From NCBI RefSeq assembly GCF_025465275.1, contig NZ_JAODNK010000073.1, positions 112,674 through 176,673 on the forward strand: a stretch of 64,000 nt of DNA, written 5' to 3'. The notes beneath the pieces were generated by a model. That model had not been told where the DNA came from and did no database searches. It worked only from the letters and a program-made list of their open reading frames with translations. The stretch is from Nocardia sp. (GTDB lineage Bacteria; Actinomycetota; Actinomycetes; Mycobacteriales; Mycobacteriaceae). Positions 52,651 through 61,348 of the stretch are shown here, piece by piece. How positions within the stretch are numbered: the first letter of the stretch is position 1; each line of letters begins with the position of its first letter. A program made the position numbers and the translations under genes.

Positions 52651-53364
52651 TCAGTGCGAGTGTGCGACACCGGCCGTCGCATCCTGCTCCGCGGCCAGGC
52701 GTAGCTGTTCGCGCACCCAGTTCAGTACCGGTGTGGCGGCCGGATCCTCGGTGAGCGAGGTGAAGACGAACGGGCGGCCTTCGCGCACCTTGGTCGAATC
52801 CCGGTCCATGACGGCCAGATCCGCACCGACCATGGGTGCGAGGTCGGTCTTGTTGATGACCAGCAGGTCCGAGAAGGTCACGCCCGGGCCGCCCTTGCGC
52901 GGGACCTTGTCGCCGCCGGCGACGTCCACCACGAAGATCTGCGCGTCGATCAGGCCGGAGGAGAAGGTGGCGGTGAGATTGTCGCCGCCGGACTCCACCA
53001 GGATCAGGTCCAGGGGCGGATTCGCCTCGACGAGATCATCGATGGCGTCCAGGTTCGCGGTGATGTCATCGCGGATGGCGGTGTGCGGGCAGCCGCCGGT
53101 CTGCACGGCGGTGATCCGCTCGTCCGCGAGCACCGCGTGCCGGCGCAGGAAGTCGGCGTCCTCGGTGGTGTAGATGTCATTGGTCAGCACGGCCAGGGAC
53201 AGCTCGTCCCGCAGCTGCCTACACAGGGCCGCCACGAGCGCGGTCTTACCCGAACCGACCGGTCCGCCGACGCCGATGCGCACCGGCTCCCCCGGCGTGC
53301 GCGCCCGCTTGGGCCGGTCGTGGTGATGATCGTGCGGTTCCCCGTCGATGAGGTGAGGTGGCAT
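52651..53364 (-). CDS. ureG: Urease accessory GTPase UreG
   Basis: UreG is the SIMIBI GTPase that drives nickel insertion into urease. The 237-residue protein has the P-loop GGPVGSGKT (about 33-41), the nickel-binding Cys-Pro-His motif in TGGCPHTAIRDD, the VESGGDNL block and NKTDLAP base-recognition motif. Its N-terminus carries a His-rich stretch (HDHHHD) that could bind nickel. ATG 53364 follows GGAAAGGAGC. It lies 70 bases after ureF and 51 before ureD. Confidence 0.93.
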   Translation of the reverse strand: MPPHLIDGEPHDHHHDRPKRARTPGEPVRIGVGGPVGSGKTALVAALCRQLRDELSLAVLTNDIYTTEDADFLRRHAVLADERITAVQTGGCPHTAIRDDITANLDAIDDLVEANPPLDLILVESGGDNLTATFSSGLIDAQIFVVDVAGGDKVPRKGGPGVTFSDLLVINKTDLAPMVGADLAVMDRDSTKVREGRPFVFTSLTEDPAATPVLNWVREQLRLAAEQDATAGVAHSH

Positions 53365-53434
53365 GTGTGCTCCTTTCCGCATTCATCCTGGCCGATGCAC
53401 GTAAAGCGCTTGTTACCTGGCCTCGATCCGCTGG

Positions 53435-54067
53435 TCAGGACGCGAACAAGGGCATATCTCGCTTGATATGGCGTTCGGCCAGCAGGTCCTGGAGTGGGTC
53501 CGAGAGGGCAATCATCGCCTTCGCCGCCTCCTGCGCGGTGCGATCACAGACCTCGGCGAGTCGGATTGTGCACGCGGCGACCGCGGCCGGATCGAGCGCG
53601 AGCAAACGCTGCGCAGCCGTCGCCGCGCCCGTCATGGTCGTGTAGACGACAACGCCCGCGATCTCCTCCGGCGAGGACCCGGATACGACGCCGACCACAC
53701 CGAACACCGTCGACAGATGCGGACGCGCACCCACGCCGGTCCAATCGCCCTGCGGCCAGACCTGTTTCGCCAGTCGGAGCAGGCCACGGCCCTGGGCCCG
53801 GGAGGCTGTTCGTGCGGAGGGTGACGGGGTTCGCGCATCGGCTTCGAGTTCGGCGCGGGCGGGTTCGAGGGTGCCCGCACACACTGCCGCGGCGAGCGAC
53901 GCCGCGACCGCTCCCGAAGTGCGGATACGACGGCGCAGGTACAGCTCCACCGTCGCCACATCCCGCACCAGCCCGGAGGACACCGCCTCCTCCACCCCGC
54001 CGGAATGCACGTGGCCGCCGATGGGCAGCCGGGAATCGGCCAGGGTGAGCAGCATGGCCAGACTCAT
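53435..54067 (-). CDS. ureF: Urease accessory protein UreF
   Basis: UreF is the helical bridge between UreD and UreG. The 210-residue protein begins MSLAMLLTLADSRLPIGGHVHSGGVEEAV, the canonical UreF start, and ends with DPLQDLLAERH. ATG 54067 has AGGTG upstream; the longer frame to 54499 overlaps the FAH gene and is not coding. No ureA, ureB or ureC precedes it; the next upstream gene on the strand is a fumarylacetoacetate hydrolase homologue. Confidence 0.88.
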   Translation of the reverse strand: MSLAMLLTLADSRLPIGGHVHSGGVEEAVSSGLVRDVATVELYLRRRIRTSGAVAASLAAAVCAGTLEPARAELEADARTPSPSARTASRAQGRGLLRLAKQVWPQGDWTGVGARPHLSTVFGVVGVVSGSSPEEIAGVVVYTTMTGAATAAQRLLALDPAAVAACTIRLAEVCDRTAQEAAKAMIALSDPLQDLLAERHIKRDMPLFAS

Positions 54068-54165
54068 CGACGCACCTGGAGGTATCGCATCGCTCGATCC
54101 TAAGCCGCCCGTAGACCCTGCGCCGACAGGCAGCCGACCACCCGGTGGTCGGCTGCCTGCCATGA

Positions 54166-54918
54166 TCAGCTCTGGCCCGCGACGGTGTTGCGCAGTGTGC
54201 CGATGCCGGAGATCTCGACTTCGACGATATCGCCGGGCTGCATCGGTCCGACGCCGGCGGGGCTGCCGGTGAGGAGGACATCGCCGGGTTCGAGGGTGAT
54301 CCATCTGGTGACGTAGGCCAGTAGCTCGGCTACTCCGAAAACCATGTCCGAAGTTGGTGCTTCTTGGACTGTCCGATCGCTGAGGCGGGTGGTGATTCGC
54401 AGTGCCGTCGGATCGGGGATCTCGGTTTCGATCCATGGGCCGAGCGGGCAGAAGGTGTCGGCGCTTTTTGCGCGGGCCCACTGACCGTCGGCTCGCCAAT
54501 CGTGGGCGGTGACGTCGTTCGCGCAGGTGTAGCCGAGTATGAAGTCGGCGGCGCGATCGGCGGGGATATGGCGGGCGGTGCGGCCGATGACCACCGCCAG
54601 CTCACCTTCGTACTCCAGGCGCTGCACCTCCGCCGGGCGGACTATGACCGCGTCCGGGCCGGTGATTGCATTGCGGCCCTTGAGGAACAGCGATGGCTGC
54701 TGCGGGCGGGGCATTCCTTTCTCGGCGAGTTGTCCGCCGTAATTGCTGCCTGCGCAGACGATGGTGCGCGGGTCGCAGGGCGATAGGAGTGTCAGCTCCG
54801 ACAGCCTCCCCACCACCGCGCCGGATTCGGTGTTCCCGTCGGGGAATTCGCGCACCTCATCTCCGGTCAGCACACCTCGTCCGGTCCGTCCTTCGAGCCA
54901 GTAGCGCACGATTCGCAT
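54166..54918 (-). CDS. Fumarylacetoacetate hydrolase family protein
   Basis: A 250-residue FAH-superfamily enzyme; members cleave or hydrate acyl-pyruvate-like compounds in aromatic and sugar-acid catabolism. The metal-binding glutamates sit in LEYEGELAVVIG, and GYTCANDVTAHDWR, KSADTFCPLGPW and LLTGSPAGVGPMQPGD are family blocks. ATG 54918 is six bases from the stop of the GlcD-GlcF type oxidase gene, so the two are cotranscribed. Its acyl substrate is unknown; in this glycolate-linked cluster it may act on a 2-oxo acid. Confidence 0.82.
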   Translation of the reverse strand: MRIVRYWLEGRTGRGVLTGDEVREFPDGNTESGAVVGRLSELTLLSPCDPRTIVCAGSNYGGQLAEKGMPRPQQPSLFLKGRNAITGPDAVIVRPAEVQRLEYEGELAVVIGRTARHIPADRAADFILGYTCANDVTAHDWRADGQWARAKSADTFCPLGPWIETEIPDPTALRITTRLSDRTVQEAPTSDMVFGVAELLAYVTRWITLEPGDVLLTGSPAGVGPMQPGDIVEVEISGIGTLRNTVAGQS

Positions 54919-54923
54919 GATCC

Positions 54924-57872
54924 CTACTCCCCCAGTGCTTCCCGGACCAGCTCGACCGGATGCCACGCCGTGCGACCCGCGCCGTGGAAGATCTGCTGGC
55001 GGCAGGACACTCCGGTGGCGGCCACGATGGTGTCCTGCGGCTCGGCCGCGAGGGCCGGGAACAGGCGGTCTTCGCCTACGATGAGCGACATTTCGTAGTG
55101 TTCGGATTCGAAACCGAAGGAGCCCGCCATCCCGCAGCAGCCGGAGTCGATTTCCTCGACCCGGACACCCGGAATCCGTTGCAGCAGCGCCATGGTGGCG
55201 GCGGTGCCGACCTCTGCCTTCTGATGGCAGTGGCCGTGGAACACAATGCGCCGTCCCGCGAGCGGGGAATCGGGGCGCAGGGTGAGCCAACCGGCATCGA
55301 TCGCCTCGACAAGCAATTCCTCGACCTGTTTGACCCGGCGTCCCACCGTGCGCACGTCCTCCGAATCCGGCAGCAGCGCGGTGTGCTCGTCCCGCAGCAT
55401 GAACAGGCACGAAGGTTCGCAGCCGACGATCGGCGAGCCCGGTTCGGTTGTCGTCACGAGCGAATCGACCAGCGCCGCAGCCTTTTTCCGCGCATCCTCA
55501 AGCAGCCCCTTGGACATACTCGACCGGCCGCAGCAGCCGCCGCTCGCCAGTTCCACCTGCCAGCCCGACCGTTCCAGCAGTTCGATGGCCGCCTGCCCGA
55601 TATGCGGTTCGGTGAAGGTGGTGAACGAATCGGCGAGCCAATTGACCGTGCCCAGCGAGCCGGAGACCGGCGGCGCCGCCCGCCGGTGGCGGCGGAACCA
55701 GCGAATCAGATTGACCCGCTGGAAGACCGGCAGCGGCCGGGCGAAGGCTATACCGAGCGAACGGTCCATGATCCGGCGCAGGATTTCCACCCGTCCGGGC
55801 ACGTTCGACAGCGGTGCGGTCGCCGAGCCGAGCCGGTTGAGCAGCCGGATCGCGCCGAAGATCCGTGAGCGCAACGGCGTTCCGTGGATCTCGTGATGGT
55901 GCGCGAGTGTCTCGGCCTTGAGCGAGGCCATATCCACACTCATCGGGCATTCGCTCTTGCAGGCCTTGCACATCAGGCACAGGTCGAGAATCTCGTGCAA
56001 TCGTTCGCCACCCAGCGCCGCGTGCGGGTCCGGTTCGGACAGGGCCTTCACCAGGGCATTGGCCCGGCCGCGGGTGGCGTGCTCCTCATTCTTGGTCGCG
56101 ATGTAGGACGGGCACATCACGCCCGGTCCGGCCTTGCGGCACAGGCCGATATTCATGCATCGATCCGCCGCACCACGCATGCCGCCGACCACCTCGAAAT
56201 TCAGCGCCGTCGTAATCGGCGGTGCGGGCGGCAGTGCATCACGGTCGCGCAGATTGTCGGTCATCGAAGGCGCGTCGACGATCTTGCCCGGGTTCATGAT
56301 GTTGTCCGGATCGAAGAGCTGCTTGACCTTTCGCATCATCTCGTAGAGCTCGTCACCGAAGATCTCGCGATTGAACTCACTGCGGGCGAGACCGTCACCG
56401 TGTTCGCTGGAGTTCACCCCGCCGTATTCGGCGACAAGTTCCTTGACCGCCTCGGCGACCTTGCGCATCTTGGCCACCTCGCCGGGATCGGTCAGATCGA
56501 CGAACGGGCGAATGTGCAGGCAGCCCACCGAACAGTGGCCGTAGAACCCGGCCTGCATATCGTGCTCGTCGAGAATCTCCTTGAACCGCTTGGTGTAGGC
56601 GACCAGGTGCACCGGATCGACGGCGGTGTCCTCCACGAAGGCGAGCGGGCGGCGGGTGCCCTCGCCCGCTGCCATCAACAGACCCAGGCTGGACTTGCGG
56701 ACCTTCAGCAATGCGGTTTGATCGGCCGGGGTGATGGCGCGAATGGTGTGGTAGCCGTGGCCGTTTCGCCGCCATAGCTCGTCGAGCCGATCCAGGCCGG
56801 CGATCAGTGCCGCCTCGTCGTCGCCGCTGAACGAGACGAACAGCAGCGCCCCCGGATCACCGACAAGAATGTTCCCGAGCCCGGCGTATTCGAGCTTCTG
56901 CCGGGACAATTCGAGAATCGTGCGGTCCATCAGCTCGACCTGATGGGGTTCGCAGCTCAATGCGTCCGTGGTGGCCGCAATGGCGCTGGGGGTATCGGTG
57001 AAGTGACCGACGGCGTACACCGTGTGTGCGGGCTTGGGCACCAGATCCACCAGCGCGTGCGTGACGACCACCAGCGTGCCCTCGGCACCGACCACGAACT
57101 TGGCCAGATCGAAGGGCTGCCCGTCCCCGAAGCCCACCAGCCGGTCGAGCCGGTAACCGCCTGCGCGGCGCCAGAATACGGGCATCCCCGCCCGAATGAC
57201 CTGCTCGCCGGCCAGGACCAACTCCGGAAGTGCTTGGTAGATCAGCCCTTCCAGCGTCCCCGCGGCCGCCCGCCGCTTCCGCTCGGCCTCGTCGACCGAT
57301 TCCAATCGTGCGCGAGAACCGTTGGAGAGCACCACCTCCAGCGCCCGCACATGATCGATCGTCATGCCGTAGGTGAGGGAACCGCTGCCCGCGGAATTGT
57401 TTCCGATCATCCCGCCGATCGTGGCCCGATTGCTGGTCGAGGTATCCGGTCCGAACATCAGCCCGTGGGCGGCGACGGCCCGATTGAGCTGATCCTGCAC
57501 CACCCCGACCTCCACCAGCGCGGTCCGAGCCACCGGATCGATCTCCAGGATCCGGTTCATGTGCCGGGACATGTCCAGGACCAGGCCGGGGCCCACGGTC
57601 TGTCCGGCCAGGCTGGTACCCGCGCCCCGGGACACGATGGGCACGCCGAGCTCGCCGGCGGCCCGCACCGCTGCCGCGACATCGTCCGCGTGCCGCGGAA
57701 AGGCAACGCCCAGTGGGGTTATCGCGTACATGCTGGCGTCGCGGGAGAATAGGTGGCGGCTGTAGTCGTCGAAGGCGACCTCGCCGTCCATGGTCGCCCG
57801 CAGCGCACGTTCCAACCGCAGGGCGACGTCCGATGGGTTGTGCACGGCGACGCCGGTTTCGAAGAGTGTCAT
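54924..57872 (-). CDS. FAD-linked oxidase fused to Fe-S CCG domains (GlcD-GlcF type)
   Basis: A 982-residue D-2-hydroxyacid dehydrogenase. The N-terminal half is an FAD-binding PCMH domain (IVSRGAGTSLAGQTVG near 80-95; GNNSAGSGSLTYG) with FAD-oxidase C-terminal domain. Then a ferredoxin part has the cysteine cluster CLMCKACKSECP, and two CCG domains follow (GGCCGRSS, GCEPSC, GHCHQKA, SGCCGMAG). This is the one-chain arrangement of YdiJ-like enzymes and mirrors GlcD plus GlcF. Substrates may be glycolate, D-lactate or D-2-hydroxyglutarate; the glyoxylate genes alongside favour glycolate. ATG 57872 has AAGGAC upstream and overlaps the transporter stop by 4 bases (ATGA). Confidence 0.85.
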   Translation of the reverse strand: MTLFETGVAVHNPSDVALRLERALRATMDGEVAFDDYSRHLFSRDASMYAITPLGVAFPRHADDVAAAVRAAGELGVPIVSRGAGTSLAGQTVGPGLVLDMSRHMNRILEIDPVARTALVEVGVVQDQLNRAVAAHGLMFGPDTSTSNRATIGGMIGNNSAGSGSLTYGMTIDHVRALEVVLSNGSRARLESVDEAERKRRAAAGTLEGLIYQALPELVLAGEQVIRAGMPVFWRRAGGYRLDRLVGFGDGQPFDLAKFVVGAEGTLVVVTHALVDLVPKPAHTVYAVGHFTDTPSAIAATTDALSCEPHQVELMDRTILELSRQKLEYAGLGNILVGDPGALLFVSFSGDDEAALIAGLDRLDELWRRNGHGYHTIRAITPADQTALLKVRKSSLGLLMAAGEGTRRPLAFVEDTAVDPVHLVAYTKRFKEILDEHDMQAGFYGHCSVGCLHIRPFVDLTDPGEVAKMRKVAEAVKELVAEYGGVNSSEHGDGLARSEFNREIFGDELYEMMRKVKQLFDPDNIMNPGKIVDAPSMTDNLRDRDALPPAPPITTALNFEVVGGMRGAADRCMNIGLCRKAGPGVMCPSYIATKNEEHATRGRANALVKALSEPDPHAALGGERLHEILDLCLMCKACKSECPMSVDMASLKAETLAHHHEIHGTPLRSRIFGAIRLLNRLGSATAPLSNVPGRVEILRRIMDRSLGIAFARPLPVFQRVNLIRWFRRHRRAAPPVSGSLGTVNWLADSFTTFTEPHIGQAAIELLERSGWQVELASGGCCGRSSMSKGLLEDARKKAAALVDSLVTTTEPGSPIVGCEPSCLFMLRDEHTALLPDSEDVRTVGRRVKQVEELLVEAIDAGWLTLRPDSPLAGRRIVFHGHCHQKAEVGTAATMALLQRIPGVRVEEIDSGCCGMAGSFGFESEHYEMSLIVGEDRLFPALAAEPQDTIVAATGVSCRQQIFHGAGRTAWHPVELVREALGE

Positions 57873-59212
57873 TGAAAGTCCTTCTTATCCATGACCATCG
57901 GCAATAGCGGTGGGGCGGCGGGCTCGGACATCTCGACCTTCGTCGCATCGCGCAGCGGTTTTCGCAAGGTCAGCACCAGCAGTGCCGCGATGGCGAAAAC
58001 CGCACCGAAGAACGCCTGCGTGAGCGCGTATCCCCCACCGCTGATATCGCTGAGCCATCCGCCTATATAGGGCCCGAAGAAGCTGCCCAGATTGCCGACG
58101 CCATTGATGAGCCCCAGTCCCGCACCCGCGGCCGCCACGGGGGTGAGCTTGGTGACCGTCGCCCAGAACGGCCCGTACCAGGCGATCGATGCCGCCGTGC
58201 CGAGGATCATCGCCGTGAGCACGAGCCATTTCTGGTCCGCCGAAATGAAACTCGCGCCGACGAGAATCATGGCCGCGGCGCCGAGCACCAGCGCCATGTG
58301 CGCGACGTGCCTGCCGCGCCGGTCCGCCGACCGTCCGATCAGAATGATGGCGATTCCCGCGGCGATCTGGGGCAGCACCGCCACCAGCCCCACCTTCAAA
58401 TCGGTGTGGAAGGCCTTTTTGAGCACGCTCGGCAACCACAGGGTCAGTCCGAGCAGACCCATCTGGGTCATGGTGTAGATGAGGGCGAACCGCCAGACGA
58501 TCCGACTGGTGAAGGCCGCCTTGAACGTGCCGTGATGGACGAGCGGCTCACCTTCTTCGAGCCGGGATCGCTCGATGTGGTCACGCTCGGTCTGCGATAG
58601 CCACCCGGCTTTGGCCGGCGTATCGCGGACCACCGCCAGCCACGCCGCGAGCCCGACGACCAGTGGCGCGCCGCCCTGGATGATGAACATCCACCGCCAG
58701 TCGAAATAGGTGAGAATGACGCCGGAGAACGGTGCGGCGACAATCGCCGCGATCGGGGTGTAGAGCTTGAATATCGCGAAGGCCCGGCTTCTTTCGGCAA
58801 ACGGGAACCAGGCCCGGATGGTGGCCATCAGCGCGGGCTGCACGCCGCCCTCCGCGACGCCGAGCAGGAAGCGGGCCAGCAGCAACTGACCGATGGAGTG
58901 GGTGAAGCCCTGCGCCATCGCGGCCAGGCTCCACAACACCATCAGGATCGCGATCCACCTTCTCGCGCTCCATCTTTCGGCCATATAGCCGCCGGGAATC
59001 TGGAGCAGTAGGTAACCCCAGAAGAAGATGCCGCTCGCCAGACCCTGTTGGGCCCCGGTGAGATTCATATCGGTCTTCAAGTGCGGAAGCGCGAAACTGA
59101 TATTGGTTCGGTCGATATAGCAGATGACATAGATGAAGACGACGATCGGCAGAATGTAGATCCACCGCTTGTTATCGGACAGTCGCCGGACAGGGGACGT
59201 TCGCTCGATCAA
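57869..59212 (-). CDS. ACS-family MFS transporter
   Basis: A 447-residue twelve-helix permease of the anion:cation symporter group, which takes up organic acids such as glucarate, tartrate or phthalate. The helix-1 segment IYILPIVVFIYVICYIDRTNISFALP is diagnostic. Start TTG 59212 lies eight bases after AGGAGG (GAGGAGGTAGGTCG), while the frame upstream to 60235 has no support. It is cotranscribed with the oxidase and FAH genes, so it probably imports the hydroxyacid the oxidase uses. Confidence 0.85.
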   Translation of the reverse strand: MIERTSPVRRLSDNKRWIYILPIVVFIYVICYIDRTNISFALPHLKTDMNLTGAQQGLASGIFFWGYLLLQIPGGYMAERWSARRWIAILMVLWSLAAMAQGFTHSIGQLLLARFLLGVAEGGVQPALMATIRAWFPFAERSRAFAIFKLYTPIAAIVAAPFSGVILTYFDWRWMFIIQGGAPLVVGLAAWLAVVRDTPAKAGWLSQTERDHIERSRLEEGEPLVHHGTFKAAFTSRIVWRFALIYTMTQMGLLGLTLWLPSVLKKAFHTDLKVGLVAVLPQIAAGIAIILIGRSADRRGRHVAHMALVLGAAAMILVGASFISADQKWLVLTAMILGTAASIAWYGPFWATVTKLTPVAAAGAGLGLINGVGNLGSFFGPYIGGWLSDISGGGYALTQAFFGAVFAIAALLVLTLRKPLRDATKVEMSEPAAPPLLPMVMDKKDFQ

Positions 59213-59352
59213 CGACCTACCTCCTCGTAGGTGGCCCGCGCGGGTCGGCGCAGGCTGGGATCGGCGCTCAGCTCGTGGCAGAGCATGGAGAAACTGCCCG
59301 TGCGGCCGATCGCTCTCCGCTGTCGGCGGAAAGCGCTGGGCCACAGCGGGTA

Positions 59353-60519
59353 TCAGGCGGTGCGCAGCACCTCGAGGGCGGCCTGGGTGCCGGCGGGGTC
59401 GATATCGACGCCGGCCAGCTCGAGCCCCATCTGGACGCCGGAGAGTGTTCCGGCAAGCATCAGATCGTTGAAGTCGCCGAGGTGGCCGATCCGGAATACG
59501 CGCCCGGCGAGCTTGCCCAGGCCGGTGCCCAGGGACATGTCGAAGCGGTCCAGGATGATTCGGCGAACCTTGTCGGCATCGTGCTGCTCGCCGAGCAGCA
59601 CTGCGGTCAGAGAACTGGAGTACTCGCGCTCGTTCACGCACAGCACCTCGAGGCCCCAGCCGCGGACGGCAGCCCTGGTTGCCGCGGCATGCCGGTTGTG
59701 CCGCGCGAAAACGTTGGGCAGTCCCTCTTCTTCGAGGAGCAGCAAGGCTTCTCGAAGTCCGTAGAGCAGGTTGGTGGCCGGCGTGTAGGGGTAGAAGCCG
59801 TGCTCGTTGGTGTCGAGGATGGCAGTCCAGTCCCAATAGGACTTCGGCAGCCGTGCCGTCGCCGCGGCCGCGAGCGCCTTCTCGCTGATTGCGTTGAAGC
59901 TCAAGCCCGGTGGCAGCATGAGGCCCTTCTGCGAGCAGCCGACGGTCACATCGACACCCCAGTCGTCGTGCCGGTAGTCGATGGATCCCAGCGAGGAGAT
60001 GGTGTCGACCAGCAGCAGCGCGGGATGATCCGCCTCGTCGATGGCCGCCCGGATCTCCGGTATGCGGCTGGCGACTCCGGTCGAGGTCTCGTTGTGCACG
60101 ACCATCACCGCGGCGATGCCGTGTGCGGTGTCGGCGGCCAGCCGTTCGGCGAGGGCCGCCGGCTCGGCGCCGCGCCGCCAATCCCCGGGCACGAACTCGA
60201 CGATCAGGCCGAGACGTTCGGCCATATCCCGCCACAGGCTTGCGAAGTGACCTGTTTCGAATGCCAGCACACGATCACCGGGCGAGAGGGTATTGACCAG
60301 CGCCGCCTCCCACGCTCCGGTGCCGGATGAGGGATAGATGATCACCGGCCCGCTGGTGCCGAATACCGGTTTGGTCCTGACCAGCAGGTCCAGGGTCAGT
60401 TCCGCGAAATCGGGTCCGCGGTGGTCGATGGTCGGTTGCGCGATGGCGCGCAGTACCCGGTCCGGGACATTCGTCGGTCCGGGGATCTGCAGGAAATGCC
60501 GTCCACTCCGAGCGCTCAT
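59353..60519 (-). CDS. sgaA: Serine-glyoxylate aminotransferase
   Basis: A 388-residue PLP class V aminotransferase that converts serine and glyoxylate to hydroxypyruvate and glycine. It resembles the SgaA of serine-cycle methylotrophs: FLQIPGPTNVPDRVLRAI, SSGTGAWEAALVNTL, VMVVHNETSTGV, and GCSQKGLMLPPGL with the PLP lysine. It could alternatively use alanine or ureidoglycine as donor. ATG 60519 has GGAAA upstream. It starts the minus-strand run but is separated from the transporter by 140 bases. It is divergent from the IclR gene with repeated motifs between. Confidence 0.87.
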   Translation of the reverse strand: MSARSGRHFLQIPGPTNVPDRVLRAIAQPTIDHRGPDFAELTLDLLVRTKPVFGTSGPVIIYPSSGTGAWEAALVNTLSPGDRVLAFETGHFASLWRDMAERLGLIVEFVPGDWRRGAEPAALAERLAADTAHGIAAVMVVHNETSTGVASRIPEIRAAIDEADHPALLLVDTISSLGSIDYRHDDWGVDVTVGCSQKGLMLPPGLSFNAISEKALAAAATARLPKSYWDWTAILDTNEHGFYPYTPATNLLYGLREALLLLEEEGLPNVFARHNRHAAATRAAVRGWGLEVLCVNEREYSSSLTAVLLGEQHDADKVRRIILDRFDMSLGTGLGKLAGRVFRIGHLGDFNDLMLAGTLSGVQMGLELAGVDIDPAGTQAALEVLRTA

Positions 60520-60534
60520 CACACAATTTCCAAT

Positions 60535-60565
60535 CTGTGCCGTGATATGGCACACTGTGCCGTGA
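60535..60565. promoter_or_regulatory. Probable IclR operators
   Basis: CTGTGCCGTGA occurs twice (60535-60545, 60555-60565) with a 20-base period; within it GTGCC and GGCAC form an inverted pair. The sites sit between the divergent aminotransferase and IclR genes, where an IclR protein would bind to control both. Confidence 0.6.
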
Positions 60566-60610
60566 AAAAGTGCAGTAAGGGTAGGTATCGCAGATCGAGG
60601 AGTCAAGGCC

Positions 60611-61348
60611 TTGCGAAACGTGCTGAATACGCTCCGCGTACTGGAGGAAGTCGCCGCTCGGCAGCCCATCGGCGTGGGCGAATTGGCCCGGGCGCTCGAT
60701 ATGCCCAAGAGCACGGTGCAGCGGGCGCTGCTCACGCTCGACGAGGCCGGGTGGATTCGTCCCGGTTCGGGTGAGGTGACCCGGTGGGTGCTGACGACGA
60801 AAGCGCTGGCGGTCGGCAGTCGCGCCGGCGGAGATCTCGGCCTGCGCGGGGCGGCCCTGCCGATCATGGAGAACCTGCGCCGGCACACCGAGGAGACCAT
60901 CCACCTGACGGTGCCGGAGGACGGCAGAATGGTGCTCATCGAGCGGCTGGAGACCGACAAACCGGTGCGCACCAGCATGGCGCTCGGGCACTCCCTGCCC
61001 CTGCACGCCTCCGCCAATGGCAAAGCGGTACTTGCCAACAGCAGTTCCGAGGTCATCAGGCAACTGCTCGTGGGCGAACTACCGCGCTACACCGATACGA
61101 CGATCACCGAACCGGACGAATTGCGCGCCGAACTGGCCGCCATTCGGGCTCACGGCTTCGCCGTCAATCGCGGGGAATGGCGCAATGACGTCGGCGCGGT
61201 GGCCGCCGTCGTCATGGGCGGCCACGAGAAACCGATCGCGAGCATCAGCGTGAATATCCCGATCGGCCGCCTCACACCGGAATCGGAGATCCTGTTCGGC
61301 GAGGCGGTACGGGAGGCGGCGAGCAGTCTGGGTGCGCGACTCGGTTAG
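60611..61348 (+). CDS. IclR-family regulator of the glyoxylate cluster
   Basis: A 245-residue IclR-type regulator. The N-terminal winged helix is at about 1-65 (IGVGELARALDMPKSTVQRALLTLDEAGW), and the effector-binding GAF-like domain follows (VRTSMALGHSLPLHASANGKAVLA). Translation starts at TTG 60611 after GAGGAG. It is divergent from the aminotransferase gene and converges with the glycerate kinase gene, whose stop codon overlaps its own by three bases. The ligand is probably glyoxylate or a related acid, as for AllR-type regulators. Confidence 0.85.
   Translation: MRNVLNTLRVLEEVAARQPIGVGELARALDMPKSTVQRALLTLDEAGWIRPGSGEVTRWVLTTKALAVGSRAGGDLGLRGAALPIMENLRRHTEETIHLTVPEDGRMVLIERLETDKPVRTSMALGHSLPLHASANGKAVLANSSSEVIRQLLVGELPRYTDTTITEPDELRAELAAIRAHGFAVNRGEWRNDVGAVAAVVMGGHEKPIASISVNIPIGRLTPESEILFGEAVREAASSLGARLG

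Noticed and set aside
53435..54499. 354-codon version of UreF
   Set aside because: The N-terminal 144 codons are Arg/Pro-rich and overlap the FAH gene; UreF normally starts at MSLAMLLTLADSRLP, which matches ATG 54067.
57869..60235. 788-codon version of the ACS transporter
   Set aside because: The upstream 341 codons are antisense-like and Arg-rich; the TTG at 59212 has an AGGAGG site and fits the family's N-terminus.
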